64,000 nucleotides of DNA from Eopsaltria australis. Lineage: Eukaryota > Chordata > Aves > Passeriformes > Petroicidae. A model generated the notes under the pieces. It was not told the origin of the DNA and did no database searches. It saw only the letters and a list, made by a program, of their open reading frames with translations. Positions 40,199-51,420 of the stretch are shown one piece after another (within the stretch, counting starts at the first letter, position 1; every line of letters begins with the position of its first letter). A program made the translations under genes and the position numbers. The stretch lies in assembly GCA_034509425.1 (NCBI GenBank), contig JAVTVJ010000566.1:434001-498000 (forward strand), in the 5' to 3' direction.

Positions 40199-40861
40199 GG
40201 CAGAGTTGTGCAGAGGTTAACTTCGAGATTCTGGCCGGGCCTCATCAAATGTGATAATTACCTTCGGCACCTTTGTGTCTAGGCCTAATTCATCTCGCAA
40301 AGATAAGGTCGTAATTTACCACTTAACCTCGTTCTTCATGTGCCAAATAACACCATTGTACAACGAAAACTTCAAATTCAAGTTGGGAGTAGGGAATGGA
40401 GGCCAGCGTCTGGGGCAAAAGCACTGTTTGGACAGGAAAATGTGCAGGAGTAGGGGGAAAATTTCCCTCAAAACAAGCCTTGCATCGGGACTTTTAGTGG
40501 CAAACCGAGATTTGCTGTGGCGAGACGTGTCCAATTCTCCAGCAAACATTTGTGGATTTCCAAAGAGGCCATGGTTCAGGCAGTATCTCTGTGCTTTTGG
40601 TGGCATTTTATGGTAGGCTCCATAAAGTTACATGTGCCTGGTTAATTTTTAGTTTTGTACCGTGGTTCGGACACACTTTGTGCAAATATGCTTTGATAGA
40701 GGCCAAAATCCCTAAACTCCAACCTGAGACAGTCTTGAGTGTATTTGAACTAGGAGTGGCACAGGTTAGTCCAGATAAAGAGGGGATATTTAAGAATTCT
40801 CGAGGTGAAGGAGTCTGTAATTGCTACCTGGCACCTGAAGAGAAGATCTAAGTGTAGTCGA
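40199..40861. promoter_or_regulatory. Candidate conserved non-coding element, strongest CpG-retaining block outside the island
   Basis: Seventeen CpGs are spread evenly through about 660 bases of roughly balanced base composition, against one in the 660 bases at 39,001-39,660. It is not a classic CpG island and matches no repeat recognised here. The first part holds 'atgtgataattacc', a paired ATTA/TAAT homeobox-like word. The forward 121-codon and other open frames are not family-like. Retained CpGs suggest purifying constraint or lack of germline methylation. A young unrecognised transposon is the main alternative. Confidence 0.45.
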
Positions 40862-41508
40862 TAGCTGTGTTGATGATTTCTCCATTAACTCCTGTGTGTG
40901 TGAGTTCTGTTTACAGCTGAATAATTGTTTATATGTAAATAAAGCCATTGCATCTTTCTTTTCCTCTGTAAGGACAGTTTTAGCTTAATTACATCGGAGA
41001 GAGATGTGTGGGGAGCTGGGGAATGTTCATCTTGTGATTCATTTTGAATTTGCTTCCTGTTTATTTGCTACTTGCCACACTTAATTGAGTTGGGGTTTTT
41101 TTTTCTTTTCTTTTTTTTTCTTTCTGCATGGAAAAAATGTGCATTCTTTCCTTCTGGTTTTAATCTAATAGGTGACATTTTGGTTCTTTCTGGAGAGAAT
41201 TAATTAAGGTGAACTGTAGCTTCTTTTCCAGGCACCCGAGTGGGCTGAGATGCTGCTGTCATTTTTCCTTGTGGATGTTTGAACAACTGTGGAATGGCTT
41301 TAGAGTTAATCGTATTGGGGCTTTTTTTTTTTTTTTTGTGGTGTGAGAGAAGAGAAATCATGAATTAATCTCTTCAGTGGACCTTGGCTCCTCTCACAGC
41401 AAAGTTTCCCTCCTGGAAATGCTCGGTGTTATGTCAGCTCCCTAGAAGTGCTCATTATCACCTACACACTGGGTGTCAAGTGCTGCTTTCTAAAGAGATT
41501 AGTACCTT

Positions 41509-41533
41509 CTCCTCCTCCTCCTCCTCCTCCTCC
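41509..41533. repeat. CTC trinucleotide repeat, about 8 units
   Basis: Uninterrupted CTC/CCT units follow 'agtacctt'. They read as Ser-rich in one frame, an artefact. Confidence 0.95.
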
Positions 41534-41710
41534 CTCACGCTTGCTCAGCTAAGGAGAAGAAAATCCACATTACCGCAGCCATCCAGGATGGGAGATGGAA
41601 AATAATGCCCTGATTCAAGGAGAGAAATGAGATACAGGATGTGATTCCTCCTCAGCTCAGCAGCATTCCTGTGCTGACCTAATTTCACCTGACGTCAGGA
41701 GCCCTGGCAC

Positions 41711-41761
41711 GATGGGGCTGAGTTTTGGATGGGGCTGAGCTTTGGATGGGGCTGAGCAGAG
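41711..41761. repeat. 17-bp tandem repeat, three copies
   Basis: Three adjacent units of the form 'gatggggctgagytttg' start at 41,711, 41,728 and 41,745. The third diverges in its last bases. Confidence 0.9.
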
Positions 41762-42571
41762 CAGGGTTTTGACTTTTCCAAACCCTCTCTGCACACCCAG
41801 GATGCTTCATTAAGTGGGAAACAGGTGCTGTAAGCGAGGCAGGCACGGAAATCCAGGTATTTTGCTCCCTCTGGGATAGGGAAGGGAAGCAAAACTGCGA
41901 TTGAAGTAACAATAAAAACAAATCCTAATCAAAGGGGACCTCGATCCACAAAAGGATGTTTTTTTGTGTTTTTCTGTGTGGCTTCTGTAATACACCTACA
42001 CCTGTGAGAAGGTTTGGCTAATTGGGCCCTTACCAGTTTTTTGCCACTCACACCTCTCTTGTAAGGGCAGGAATTTGATGTCCTTTACCAGGCAGGACTG
42101 ATAAAACCAGACAAGTGCAGATTAAGTAGGGAAAAATAAAAAAGGAGGAAAAATTCCATTTGCTTTTTTCCACAGTTGATATCCCAGTCCCTTGGACACT
42201 ACCTGTGCATGCAGTGAGGATACCCAGAAGGAGAAAGGATGGATCAGGATGGAAAAAGGGGAATAAAAACATTCCATGCAAAACATGCCTGTAACAGTAA
42301 TGCCTGCTATTGTAGAACAGGAAGAATAGCAGTGTTCCTTGATTTCAACTGTGTTTACAGAGGTCAAAATGAGACAACAGAAGGAGCTTTTGGGAAATAG
42401 AACATGCTGCCACCTTGGGAAAGTGCAAGGAGCAGGAGGAGGAGGAGAATTTTCTTCCCCGTCACTTAATTTTGTTTTGATTTCCAGCTAGGCACTCAGT
42501 TTGGATCTTCCTGCTGAAATCTGCACTGAAATAGTTCTGAAAGCTTTTCTGTTGTTTTGACTTCCTGTTTA

Positions 42572-42695
42572 GAATCACAGAATCATTAGGGCTGGAAAAG
42601 ACCTCCAAGATCATGGAGCCCAAACTTTGGACACCGCCTTGTCAGCCAGACCATGGCACTGAGTACCAGCTCCAGTTGTTTCATGAACACTTCAG
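42572..42695 (-). mobile_element. CR1 LINE fragment, older subfamily
   Basis: Reverse-oriented. 'gaatcacagaatcattaggg', 'tggaaaagacctccaagatc', 'ccatggcactgagtacc' and 'catgaacacttcag' follow the tail of an older avian CR1 subfamily that differs from the songbird-type copies in this window. It is truncated after about 124 bases. Confidence 0.88.
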
Positions 42696-43440
42696 CATTA
42701 ATTTGAAACAAATGACTGGGATTAAGATTCCCTGCTTCTGTCTATTCCTGCTTTAAGCAGGCTCCTGCACCCAGGACTGTGAGATGTTAGATTTGGATAA
42801 TTCATCCTAATAAATAAAAGGCTGCATTCCTTAGACTGCGAATTCAAATTCTGTGAAGAAATACAGTGACACCAGCAGTCTGGGCAATGGCATTTCAGCC
42901 TTTTCCATGGAATTTCCATGTCAGAATATTCAATAGATGTGTTCCACTCATCTTTTCTGGAGGGTTTAATGTTTTTGGGGCTGAGGTTTTCCAGCTGTGG
43001 CACTGCTAATGTCCCTAAGCTGGTGCCTCTGTGCAGGCTGTGCCTGGTGCCTGGTGCCTTGGCCTGGTTTGGTGCTGTCCCTGCAGCAGGATCCCTGTTT
43101 TTCCCCCATTTTCCCCCAAGATGGACCTTGCTGGTAGGGAGACCACCAGTTTCTGATCATGGGCAGCTCTTGCAGACAGGCCAGTGAGCCCTTGGGCAGA
43201 GATGCAGGATTGCACTGGGATTTGGGATCTGTGGAGCATCGGAAATGGTTCTGGAGGTGCAGGGGGAGAGGTCCCTCTGCCAGGGCTCATGGGGAAGTGA
43301 AGGAGGTTTGGAAGTGCTTCCCTGCAGAAAGCAGGGCTGGCAGCATTGCTGCTGTTTTTTCAGGTTTAAACATTAGGTAAATGGACAAAACAAACTCTTC
43401 AGATAGTTCTTGCTACTATCAGAAGACTGAAACAGGCACT
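42696..43440. other. Unique non-coding stretch
   Basis: Nothing is recognised. Open frames at 42,918-43,380 on both strands lie in moderately GC-rich sequence without family-like peptides. Confidence 0.45.
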
Positions 43441-43530
43441 ATTGGCAAGAAACCCCTAATGCTGGAGGATTTTATGGCATTCAGGAAGCACTGATCTTAA
43501 AGGTCTTTTCCAACCTAAATTACTCTTTAT
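43441..43530 (+). mobile_element. Short CR1 LINE tail
   Basis: 'gatcttaaaggtcttttcc' and 'aacctaaattactctttatg' near 43,491-43,530 match the last bases of a CR1 element on the + strand. Upstream similarity is weak, so the left boundary is uncertain. Confidence 0.7.
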
Positions 43531-44236
43531 GTGGAGCTTTGAGGAGCTGCTCCAGGTGTTGTTCAATGCACACAGAAGCTTTGCAGCCCTGTCACACAAA
43601 AATTTTGTGTGTCTTCTGAAGAGTGTCAGGTTTTTGTTGTTTGGTTTGGGCTTTTTACAAGATATCCCAGCTGAAAGCTGAGGAAGCAGGAATTCAGTTT
43701 TATATCTGAAGAGATCTGGAAATACAATTAAATTAATAGGGGTAATTTTAACACAAAGAGCAAAGAAAAGTGGATGTGGAAGGTAAGACAGAAAAAAGGA
43801 GTTGTGTCCTGAGACCAGCCAGAAAAGCTGGGGCTGGGATTCCTTGAGATTTCAGTCTTGTGCTGACTTTTATCCTTGATAAGTCGATGTTCTGAGATTT
43901 GACCAGAATGTATGTAGGTTCAAAACTGGGAGAAAATCCCCCTGAACAGTTTTAAAGATTTTCTAATCCATGAAAATAAGATAAAGTATTCAATATTTTT
44001 AAGAACTCACTGGGAAAAGTCTGTAGTCCTTCTCAGCTCTGTGTCATGCTCAGTAAAACATGGAGTATTGAATTTACTCCTCTGAATTTTTGCTGCAATG
44101 CAATAGAGTGCAATAAATTCCTCAGCGATTTGGCTACTTAATATTTATTTTGTATTTCCCCAGTAGATTGTATCTGTCTGTGGAAGGCCTTCAATACTGA
44201 GAGTTTATCTGAGTATTTAGCAATCTTCTGTTTGTC
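43531..44236. other. Unique non-coding stretch
   Basis: No feature is recognised; AT-rich. Confidence 0.5.
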
Positions 44237-44482
44237 CTCGCTGCGCATTTGGGAGATGATCTGTCGTGGATATATTTAGGCAGTGGACATGGTGAAATTA
44301 AATCACTCGGTCAAGGTTACAGGGAGAATTTGAGATGGATGTTGAAATTAAGCCTGGATCTTCCTAGCCCTGAGCTAATCCTGTTGCAGCATGGTCACCC
44401 TCTATTTGAAATCTCTTCTGTCATCGCGGGCTTGTTTGGCTGAGTTTGCTGCAGCCACGAAGTGTCTGTGGCACCCACGTGG
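44237..44482. promoter_or_regulatory. Candidate conserved non-coding element
   Basis: Eight CpGs occur in about 240 bases. Words include 'cggtcaaggttac' (nuclear-receptor half-site-like, TCAAGGTTA) near 44,309. No repeat is recognised. The 64-codon open frame across it is not family-like. Confidence 0.33.
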
Positions 44483-44949
44483 GGACACTGGCAGGACAAG
44501 CAGCCCCTCTCCCCCCACCCCAACTGCTGGGCAGGGTGAATCCCCCCCTCCTGGAAGATTTTCCAGTTGTTATGCAAGTTTAGAGCTGAGAAAAGCCTCA
44601 GTGAGTTGTTCAATTGATGGAAAGGAAGCACTTTATTCCAGGTGGTATTCCCAGGAAATCTCTCGAAGTAGGAGTGGAGCTGGGCTGGGAATTGAAGGTG
44701 CTGGCCCAGCCACAGCCCTTGGTGCCAGGCAGTGCCACCAGAGGTGAGGAGAAGCCTGCAGAGCTGTCCAACTTGGTTTTAAGTGTCTGGCTTGAGTGCT
44801 GAACACAGAACTGGGGCAGCGTGGAGCTGAGCACAGAATCATTGCTCAGGATTTTCCAGGATGATATAACCGAACAGAAGCTGTGCTAACTCTCATTCTT
44901 TCCCAGCTAAATATACATCTCTGGAGTCTTGTGGAGCTTGAGCTGATTG

Positions 44950-45310
44950 TGTGCTGATGGAGAGGCAAGGTTTTATGTAAGGCGTGTGTAGGAGATCTGA
45001 GTGAGATCTCCACAGGGATCACAGAGCGATCCTATAAATGTGGGATCGGTTATTTACAGCTGAAGGATGGGGAGAGAGAGGAAGGGATAAAGGATCTGAA
45101 TCTCACTGTTCCATTATCTCCAGAGAACTGCTCAATATCACACTGCTTGCTCAGTATAAACTAAAATTGTTGCCTGATTTTTTTATTTATAAAACATGAG
45201 CTATTGGTTTGAAAATTAAATTTCTAAGCTTGCTTTCAATCTTGAGGTCTCGAGCCCTTAAAATAATAAAATTCCGGAGGTCTTTAAGGTTATCATTAAA
45301 TCTTTGTAAA
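44950..45310. promoter_or_regulatory. Weak candidate conserved element
   Basis: Two patches retain CpGs in AT-rich DNA. One (44,980-45,060) carries 'gagcgatcctataaatgtg'. The other (45,240-45,300) carries 'gtctcgagcccttaaaat' and 'attccggagg'. Evidence is compositional only. Confidence 0.22.
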
Positions 45311-46859
45311 ACTGTATTACTTAAACATAACTGGATGCTGGTTTTGCTGTGTCCAACAGCAAATTTTTTAGTTCATGCTGCTGGATGCACAAGTCACTGA
45401 TGATGTTTTAAAATAATTACTTGGATTGGTTCTGTAAGGGACAGAAAAATGTGCCAGAATAACGTTCATTGCCTTGTACTGGTTAAACATCCCCTTCCTA
45501 GAGACTGAAATCCCTGCCTTGCTGCTCTGGTGCTGATTCTGCAAACACACCCAGAGCCTTTCACTGAGGGAACATCAGTGCAATCACTTTCCCTATTCAC
45601 CGTGCCCAAATCAACCACGTGTTTAGGTTTTCTCAGAAACCAGGAGAAAAGAAGCCAGATTTTCTTACAAGTGAGGTAATCTTGCTCCTTACAGACAGTG
45701 ATTTCAGCATTTATTATTGTTTTTGCCTTCCAGGAAACACAGGATCCAAAACTTGTATAAATTAAATATCCTGGTGTAGACTCTTTAGTGCTGTTGTATC
45801 TCTGATTTGTATAGATCCTGCTTTTCCAGTGGATTCCTTGAATACTACATTGAAGGATTTTAGATGGGCCTTCATAACCCATGGCCATCCTTCCTTCCAG
45901 GGCATTCACTGAGTTTCTTTCCTCAGTTGTTTTAGAAGTATCCCCTTTACACCCATCAAAATTATATCCTCTAAGAAAAATTAGCTTCTTCTCTTCTTAA
46001 TAATGCAATAGACTTTATTTTGGTGTAATTATATTTAACTTATTTTTAGTTTAGACTGCAAGAAAGCAAATGATGTAAAATAAAATTCTGTTTTCAGAAA
46101 TGTCAGATTTTTTTCATAATCCTGTAGGGAGGAAGAAGAGGCATCCCAAAGATGCTTTCCCAACTATTTTAGAGGATAGACAGGGAATGGTTCTTTTTAA
46201 TCCCCCTGCTAACAAATGATCATTTTTTTTGTTGGAATTAATCTCTTCTGGGCTCTGGGGAGGGCTCTGCTGGGGTCAGTGGCACCACCTGAGGTGACAT
46301 TAGTGGGGGGTTGGCTACAGACCTGCTGTGGGATCGGTGTTTTGGGGTTTTGTGTATGGACAGCACGCTTGTTTAGCTATAAAAGGTCTTTCTGACAGCC
46401 AAGGGATGCCTTTTTCTCTTGGTACCAATTCCTTTGGACAACTGGAGGGCTCTGTACCTCTATTAATTACCAGTGAGCTGTGGCCGTGTCCAGCACCATG
46501 TTCACTCCTTGGGAATTTTTTCCCAGCCAGGCCTGGGAATGCACTCTCTGCTTCCCTGAGAGTGAAATTTCCTCTGGGGACTGAAGATGCTGTACCTGGC
46601 TGTGCTGAGTGCCCAGGATGGGACAGGGGTTGGGTTCCTGGAGAGGAGCACCCCGGGCAGCTCGGACACAGTTTGGGGCTCCCAGAGGGGGCTTGGAGGG
46701 GTCCCCAAGGCAGCCCCCACAGGGGACACTCTGACTCCTTAGGATTTTAGCTTTTATATTTTTCAAACCCTATCCTGCATTAGTGCAGAGCTCTAAACTC
46801 CATATGAAGTGTAGTTCACTGTCTTCACATTTTGGTCAGACAACAATTCCTCTCTAGGC
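45311..46859. other. Unique non-coding stretch
   Basis: No gene or repeat is recognised. The 147-codon reverse frame at 45,466-45,909 and the 140-codon forward frame at 46,328-46,750 show no known domain. Confidence 0.45.
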
Positions 46860-47149
46860 CTGAAATTCAAGGACACCCCACAGCCTCAGGCCCTGAAAAG
46901 TATAAACAAAAATGAGTTGGGGGTAAATTAATTCATTACCTGAAGCTGTAATTGAAGGATTAACCCCTGATACGTAAATGGGCCAAACTTATAATTGTGT
47001 GAAAAACTGCTGCCCATTGTCCACCTTGGGTGTAGCCTCTGGGGCTTTGAACTGCCCAAGGTGCATCTATTGAAGGCCTTTAATAAATATTCACTTTATT
47101 CTCTTAACTTTGTCCAGCCTCTGTTCTAGGCAGCCACTCCAAGGCGTCA
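46860..47149 (+). mobile_element. Probable solo LTR of an endogenous retrovirus (ERVL-like), 5' truncated
   Basis: 'aaattaattcattacctgaa', 'gctgtaattgaaggattaac', a poly-A signal region 'ggcctttaataaatattcac', and 'tttgtccagcctctgttcta' with a terminal 'ggcgtca' near 47,149 follow the layout of the 3' half of an avian ERVL-type LTR. No internal gag, pol or env sequence is adjacent, so it would be a solo or broken copy. The 5' boundary is uncertain and no target-site duplication was found. The call is from recalled LTR features, not alignment. Confidence 0.55.
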
Positions 47150-47442
47150 ACTTCAGGTGGCACCTGGGCTGTGCCACTGCTGAGGGCACCAGGGGGGATC
47201 ATTCCTTAAGGGGAACTCCAGGATTTCTGTCAAACAGGGAAAATCAAAGGCTGACAGATTCTCTAAAATGTTTCCTTGAGAAACCACCATTGGTGTTCAG
47301 ATGTTTCGTTAGAGAAAGTCAGTGCTAGCAGACATTATCTCAGCAGTTTGGGGAAGCTTCTCTGTGAGTCTTCTCTCCCAGTCTCTCCCAAAAATTCCAT
47401 TATTTTAAAAGCAGAAAAACACAGAATTTCAAATGATGTTTC
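47150..47442. other. Unique non-coding stretch
   Basis: No feature is recognised. Confidence 0.45.
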
Positions 47443-47803
47443 ACGATACATTTGATTATTTTATCCCTTACACGTATTATGATCTTCCATTGTTGCTCCT
47501 GAGTTAGAATTAATGAAATGGCAAGGGGAAAAAAACCTCAGTGGGATTTAATTTTACGAATAATACGCTGAGGGTTCTCATCACCACTTTATCTAAATAT
47601 AAAACTGTGAGCATCTCTGGTACTCGTGAATTAGATGATGTTTGGAGGCTGCAGCAGCTCCCAGGAAACCCAATTTTCCTCTCCACAAATCGAAGTTGGG
47701 AGTATTAAATATAATTAATATGGAATATCTGTGTTTAACTGTTTTATGGTATGTAAGCACAGAACATTTAGATGTCTTTAGTGGACGAAGCCGAGGACAC
47801 GAT
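47443..47803. promoter_or_regulatory. Candidate conserved non-coding element
   Basis: Nine CpGs are kept in a strongly AT-rich interval. It includes 'ttccattgttgctcctgag' (a SOX-type CATTGTT core) near 47,488, several ATTA cores, and 'gtggacgaagccgaggacac' near 47,781. No simple repeat or transposon is visible. Confidence 0.38.
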
Positions 47804-49059
47804 GCAGGACTGCTCAATTTATTTTTATCCTCAAGGTCAAGTAACATCTTTGAGCACTGACATCAGTGTTCAAGAAATATGGGTCTAACTACACAGTTCC
47901 CTTCAAGGGTAGGAATTTCCCTGTATATATTATATATATATACACAAATACATGCATTACTGATTATCTCCTTTTCCCTGGGCTTTTGAAAATAAAAGCT
48001 GTGTATTTTTAGAGACTGGAATGTCTGACTTAGAGAGCAAAACTCCAAGATACATAACAGGGGTATGAGGTTGATCTTTGTAGGACAGTGCTGTGTTAAA
48101 GAAAAAAGGGCTATCTGTATAAAGAAATAAGGGACTCTTTCCAAATATGGGAATTCCTAAGAAGAAATGTGGATTAAAGTAGAATTTGTGCTTATCTGAT
48201 GGTGCTGGACACATTCAAAATTACTGAGCTGAAATGGCAGATGAATTTTTAATGGTATTAAATTATCAGCCCATGCATAAACCACCTTGTAACACTTTAA
48301 AGAGGAGAAAAAAAATCATGCTCTTCTGGCTTTTATTGGTTTACAAGTGCTTCAAACTCCCCTCTTATCTTCCCTTTTTTGGAGTGATTTAAGCAAACTT
48401 TGTAGATTTATTTTCTCAACATTCTAGGAAGGCTTTTGTATTTATTTACTAGTAAATTGTTATTTTTTTAAACTATTTTCACCCATTATTTCTGTTTATG
48501 GAGATCAGAATGGATGTGGTTGATCAGGTGAGGGCGAGGAGGAGGGGTGGGTTCTGCCAGCTGCAGACAGGAGGAGGCTGTTGGGATTTTATCACTAGAA
48601 TCTGCTGGTTTATTACTGGACATAAAGACATCCAAAAGATTTATTTGGAGCAAAACCCTTGCTAAGAGATCACGTCTGTGAGTTAGCCCTGGAAAAGGTG
48701 GATGGTGATGTTGGTCACCCAGATGGAGAAGTTCTGGATGAGACCCAGAGTTCTGGGCTCTGGAATTTGTCTGTTGGTGCTGGAGCAGTTCCTGGTGGTC
48801 CCTGTAGTCCTGTGGAGGGGAATTTGGCTGGATTTGGGGCGTGAGCTGGCAAATGACCCCCAGTGAAATAAATCACCAGGCTTTTATTCCCCTTGCAAAA
48901 TGCCTCGTCCTGTTCTCAGTGCCTGAAACAAATTGTTGCTGGTGCAGAAAAGAACAATTCTGGCTCTGCAGAAAGGGAGGTAGAAAAGCACTCAATAAAT
49001 CACTCAAAATGTAATCAGTGGATCATTCAAACCTCCCAGGCTGTGCTCTCTGCTAGGTT
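47804..49059. other. Unique non-coding stretch
   Basis: No gene is recognised. A short TA-rich tract lies at 47,922-47,945. Confidence 0.45.
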
Positions 49060-49148
49060 AAACCTGGCTGTGACCCAACCATGGCCTGGAGTTGGGCTCG
49101 ATGCTCCTTGTGGGTCCCTTCCAGCTCAGGATATTCTGTGATTCTATG
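49060..49148 (+). mobile_element. CR1 LINE tail
   Basis: A + strand CR1 end: 'gggctcgatgctccttgtgg', 'gtcccttccagctcagg' and the terminus 'attctgtgattctatg' at about 49,147. Only the last 90 or so bases are present. Confidence 0.9.
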
Positions 49149-50477
49149 AAGTAATGATTGGTTTGGGTTCCTTCTTCCTGATCTTTTGGTTCTTGTGTTT
49201 CCTGGCTCCTTTATGGTGTCCTTGAGGGATAGGGGAGGTACTACTGTGCATTATTTGCCCCTAAATCCTATTTTAACCCTTTTCTGACCAAGCAAAATGA
49301 GGGTTTTGAGGTTTTTCTTAACTATTCCTGAAGGAATGGAACCTTTCCTCTTGGTGAGGAATCTGCAGCACATCAATGTTGTTGGTGAAGGATAATTTTA
49401 AAATTACGGACAGTTTGAAGGGTTATTTAGCTAAGAGAAACACTAGAAAATGTCTCAATTTTATTTGGATGTAAGATTATTCTAGACTGGATATTGGGGG
49501 TGTTTTTTTTTCCCTCCATTTTTGTTCACATGTTCATTCTTCTGCACTGGACAGACTCTTTTACTCTACAATAATGTTTTGGCAAGCCCTAAGCTCAGTT
49601 ACTTCAAAAAGTTCTGATATTTTGGCAAAACTTTCACAACTATTGTTTCATAGTATTGAATCTGGGGTTAAGGAGCAGCTCATGGATTTTCAGGACATGG
49701 CTCAGTCTGGAAGCCAAGCCCGACACCCACCTGATTTTCATGTAGAGTTTATTTTTATTTCCTACACTGTCTATATTTGTTACAACAACATTTGTATTTA
49801 GTTTAATATTTAACAATGTGTATTTTTGTGCAAATTATATGTTACATCTCTAAGTAAACTTTCTATAGCAATAATTCTTGAAGCTTTTTTATTGTTAAGC
49901 TCATTTTTGCTGAAGAATTTGAGCACTTATTTCAAATTTAGATATAATTTTGAATACAAATTCTGAGTTCTTACAGGAGCATATTTATATTTAAAAGCCA
50001 CAAACAGACATTGTGATAATTTCAGATCAGCTTTGACTCTACAGTTGCTTGAACCCTTGGCATGGCTTTTGTGAGAGTTATTCCCAGATGCTCCAGTGGG
50101 ATTGAAAGGAACAATTTATTGAAGTTCACACGTTTTTTGTTTGTTTTGGCTGAAGTGGAGCCATTCTGTCAAGTGCTGCCATGCAGGGAAGGACAGGAGT
50201 GGTGTGAAACGTTTTGGGCTGTACCAGCACATTCCAGCCAACACCAGAGAGCCCTTCCAAGGCTCTGGGACCAGCCTGAGTTCCCACAGCCAGTGGGGTG
50301 GCAGTGCCAGCCCGGGTGACATCAGCAGCACAAAGTGACTGGTTTTCCCAGGCTGGAGCCTGTGGCACAGGGAAAAACATCCGAGGTTCTCAGTGATTTG
50401 TGTGACAGGAGAGCTCCAGTTCCTCCTTCCACGCAGAGGAGCACCAAGAGCTGTGTGGCTTTGTGGCTCTGCAATGA
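49149..50477. other. Unique non-coding stretch
   Basis: No feature is recognised; AT-rich, with GC rising from 50,150 toward the minisatellite. Confidence 0.45.
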
Positions 50478-50968
50478 GGAGAGCCCCTGGTGCTGGGCTG
50501 TGGGGACACCCTCCCAAGGAGGTGGCTCTGAGATTCCCAGGATGGGGCTCTGGGCTGTGGGGATGCTGTCCTGAGGAGGTGGCTTCAGGGTGACCTTGAA
50601 ATTCCTGGGATGGGGCTCTGGGACTGTGAGGATACGCCCCCAAGGATGTGACTCCAGGGTGGCTCCAAGATTCTCAGGATGGGGTTCTGGGCAATGGGGA
50701 CACCCTCTGGAGGAGGTGGCTTCAGGGTGGCTCCAAGGTTCCCAGGATGAGGCTTTGGCCTGTGGGGACACTGTCCTGAGGATGTGGCTCCAGGGTGGCC
50801 TCAGGATTCCTGAGATGGGGCTCTGGGCTGTAGGGACACCCTCTGGAGGAGGTAGTTGTGGGGTGACCTTGAGATTCCTGGGATAGGCCTCTGGGCTATG
50901 GGGACACTCTCTGGTGGAGGTGGCTTTGGGATGGCCCCAAAATTCCTGGGATGGGGCTCCAGGCTGCC
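50478..50968. repeat. 68-bp minisatellite, about six full and two partial units
   Basis: Units of the form 'ggatggggctctgggctgtg' followed by 'gggacaccctctggaggagg' and 'tggcttcagggtg' begin at 50,540, 50,608, 50,677, 50,745, 50,813, 50,881 and 50,949. The spacing is 68, 69, 68, 68, 68 and 68 bases. The first unit (from about 50,489) has a small internal deletion and the last is cut off. The + strand is G-rich. Units differ by several substitutions, so the array is not brand new. A 229-codon minus-strand open frame (50,322-51,011) covers it and is a by-product of the repeat. Confidence 0.95.
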
Positions 50969-51190
50969 CTGGGGGCTCCTTGTGTGTGTGCTCGTTCCCC
51001 AGGCAGGCCACAGATACCCACCGCTTAACAAAGCTTCACAGGTCAGATTGCTTTGCCCACTAAGCTAAACATAGCCTTTTATCTCATTCTATTGGGAAAC
51101 CCTCTCCTCAATGGGAGGCAATTGCTGCAGGTGATTAATCACCAGGAAATGTGTATTGGAGTTGGATTGTTTGCTGAGCTATCAAAAGTC
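50969..51190. other. Unique non-coding spacer
   Basis: No feature is recognised. Confidence 0.4.
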
Positions 51191-51420
51191 CCTTTTTTCG
51201 TAGTTTGTTAAAATTCTGTTCCCCCGTTTTGAATTGTTGAGAGTGATTGAACCTTGTCCCACCGTTGTTTCCCTTTATGTTAATAATTTGCCTTTATTAG
51301 AGTAATAAATAAGGCTGATCCAGGCTTCCATTCGGAGCCATTTGACAAAAAGGCTACAATGGGAGCTACTGTGTCAGCCTAATGAGATTTACAGTCAGGA
51401 GATCAAGGTATGTAGGAAAA
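51191..51420. promoter_or_regulatory. Candidate conserved non-coding element
   Basis: Unique AT-rich DNA retains four CpGs. It holds 'ttattagagtaataaataag', 'ccattcggagcc' and 'cagcctaatgagatttac', with several TAAT/ATTA cores. The evidence is sequence texture only. Confidence 0.3.

Larger units (their letters stand above)
40862..42571. other. Unique non-coding stretch with simple tracts
   Basis: No gene is recognised. It holds T-rich tracts at 41,097-41,123 and 41,323-41,338, the CTC repeat at 41,509 and the 17-bp repeat at 41,711. Confidence 0.5.

Noticed and set aside
50322..51011. Minus-strand open frame of 229 codons
   Set aside because: It is produced by the 68-bp minisatellite; the peptide repeats only because the DNA does, and the frame changes with each unit.
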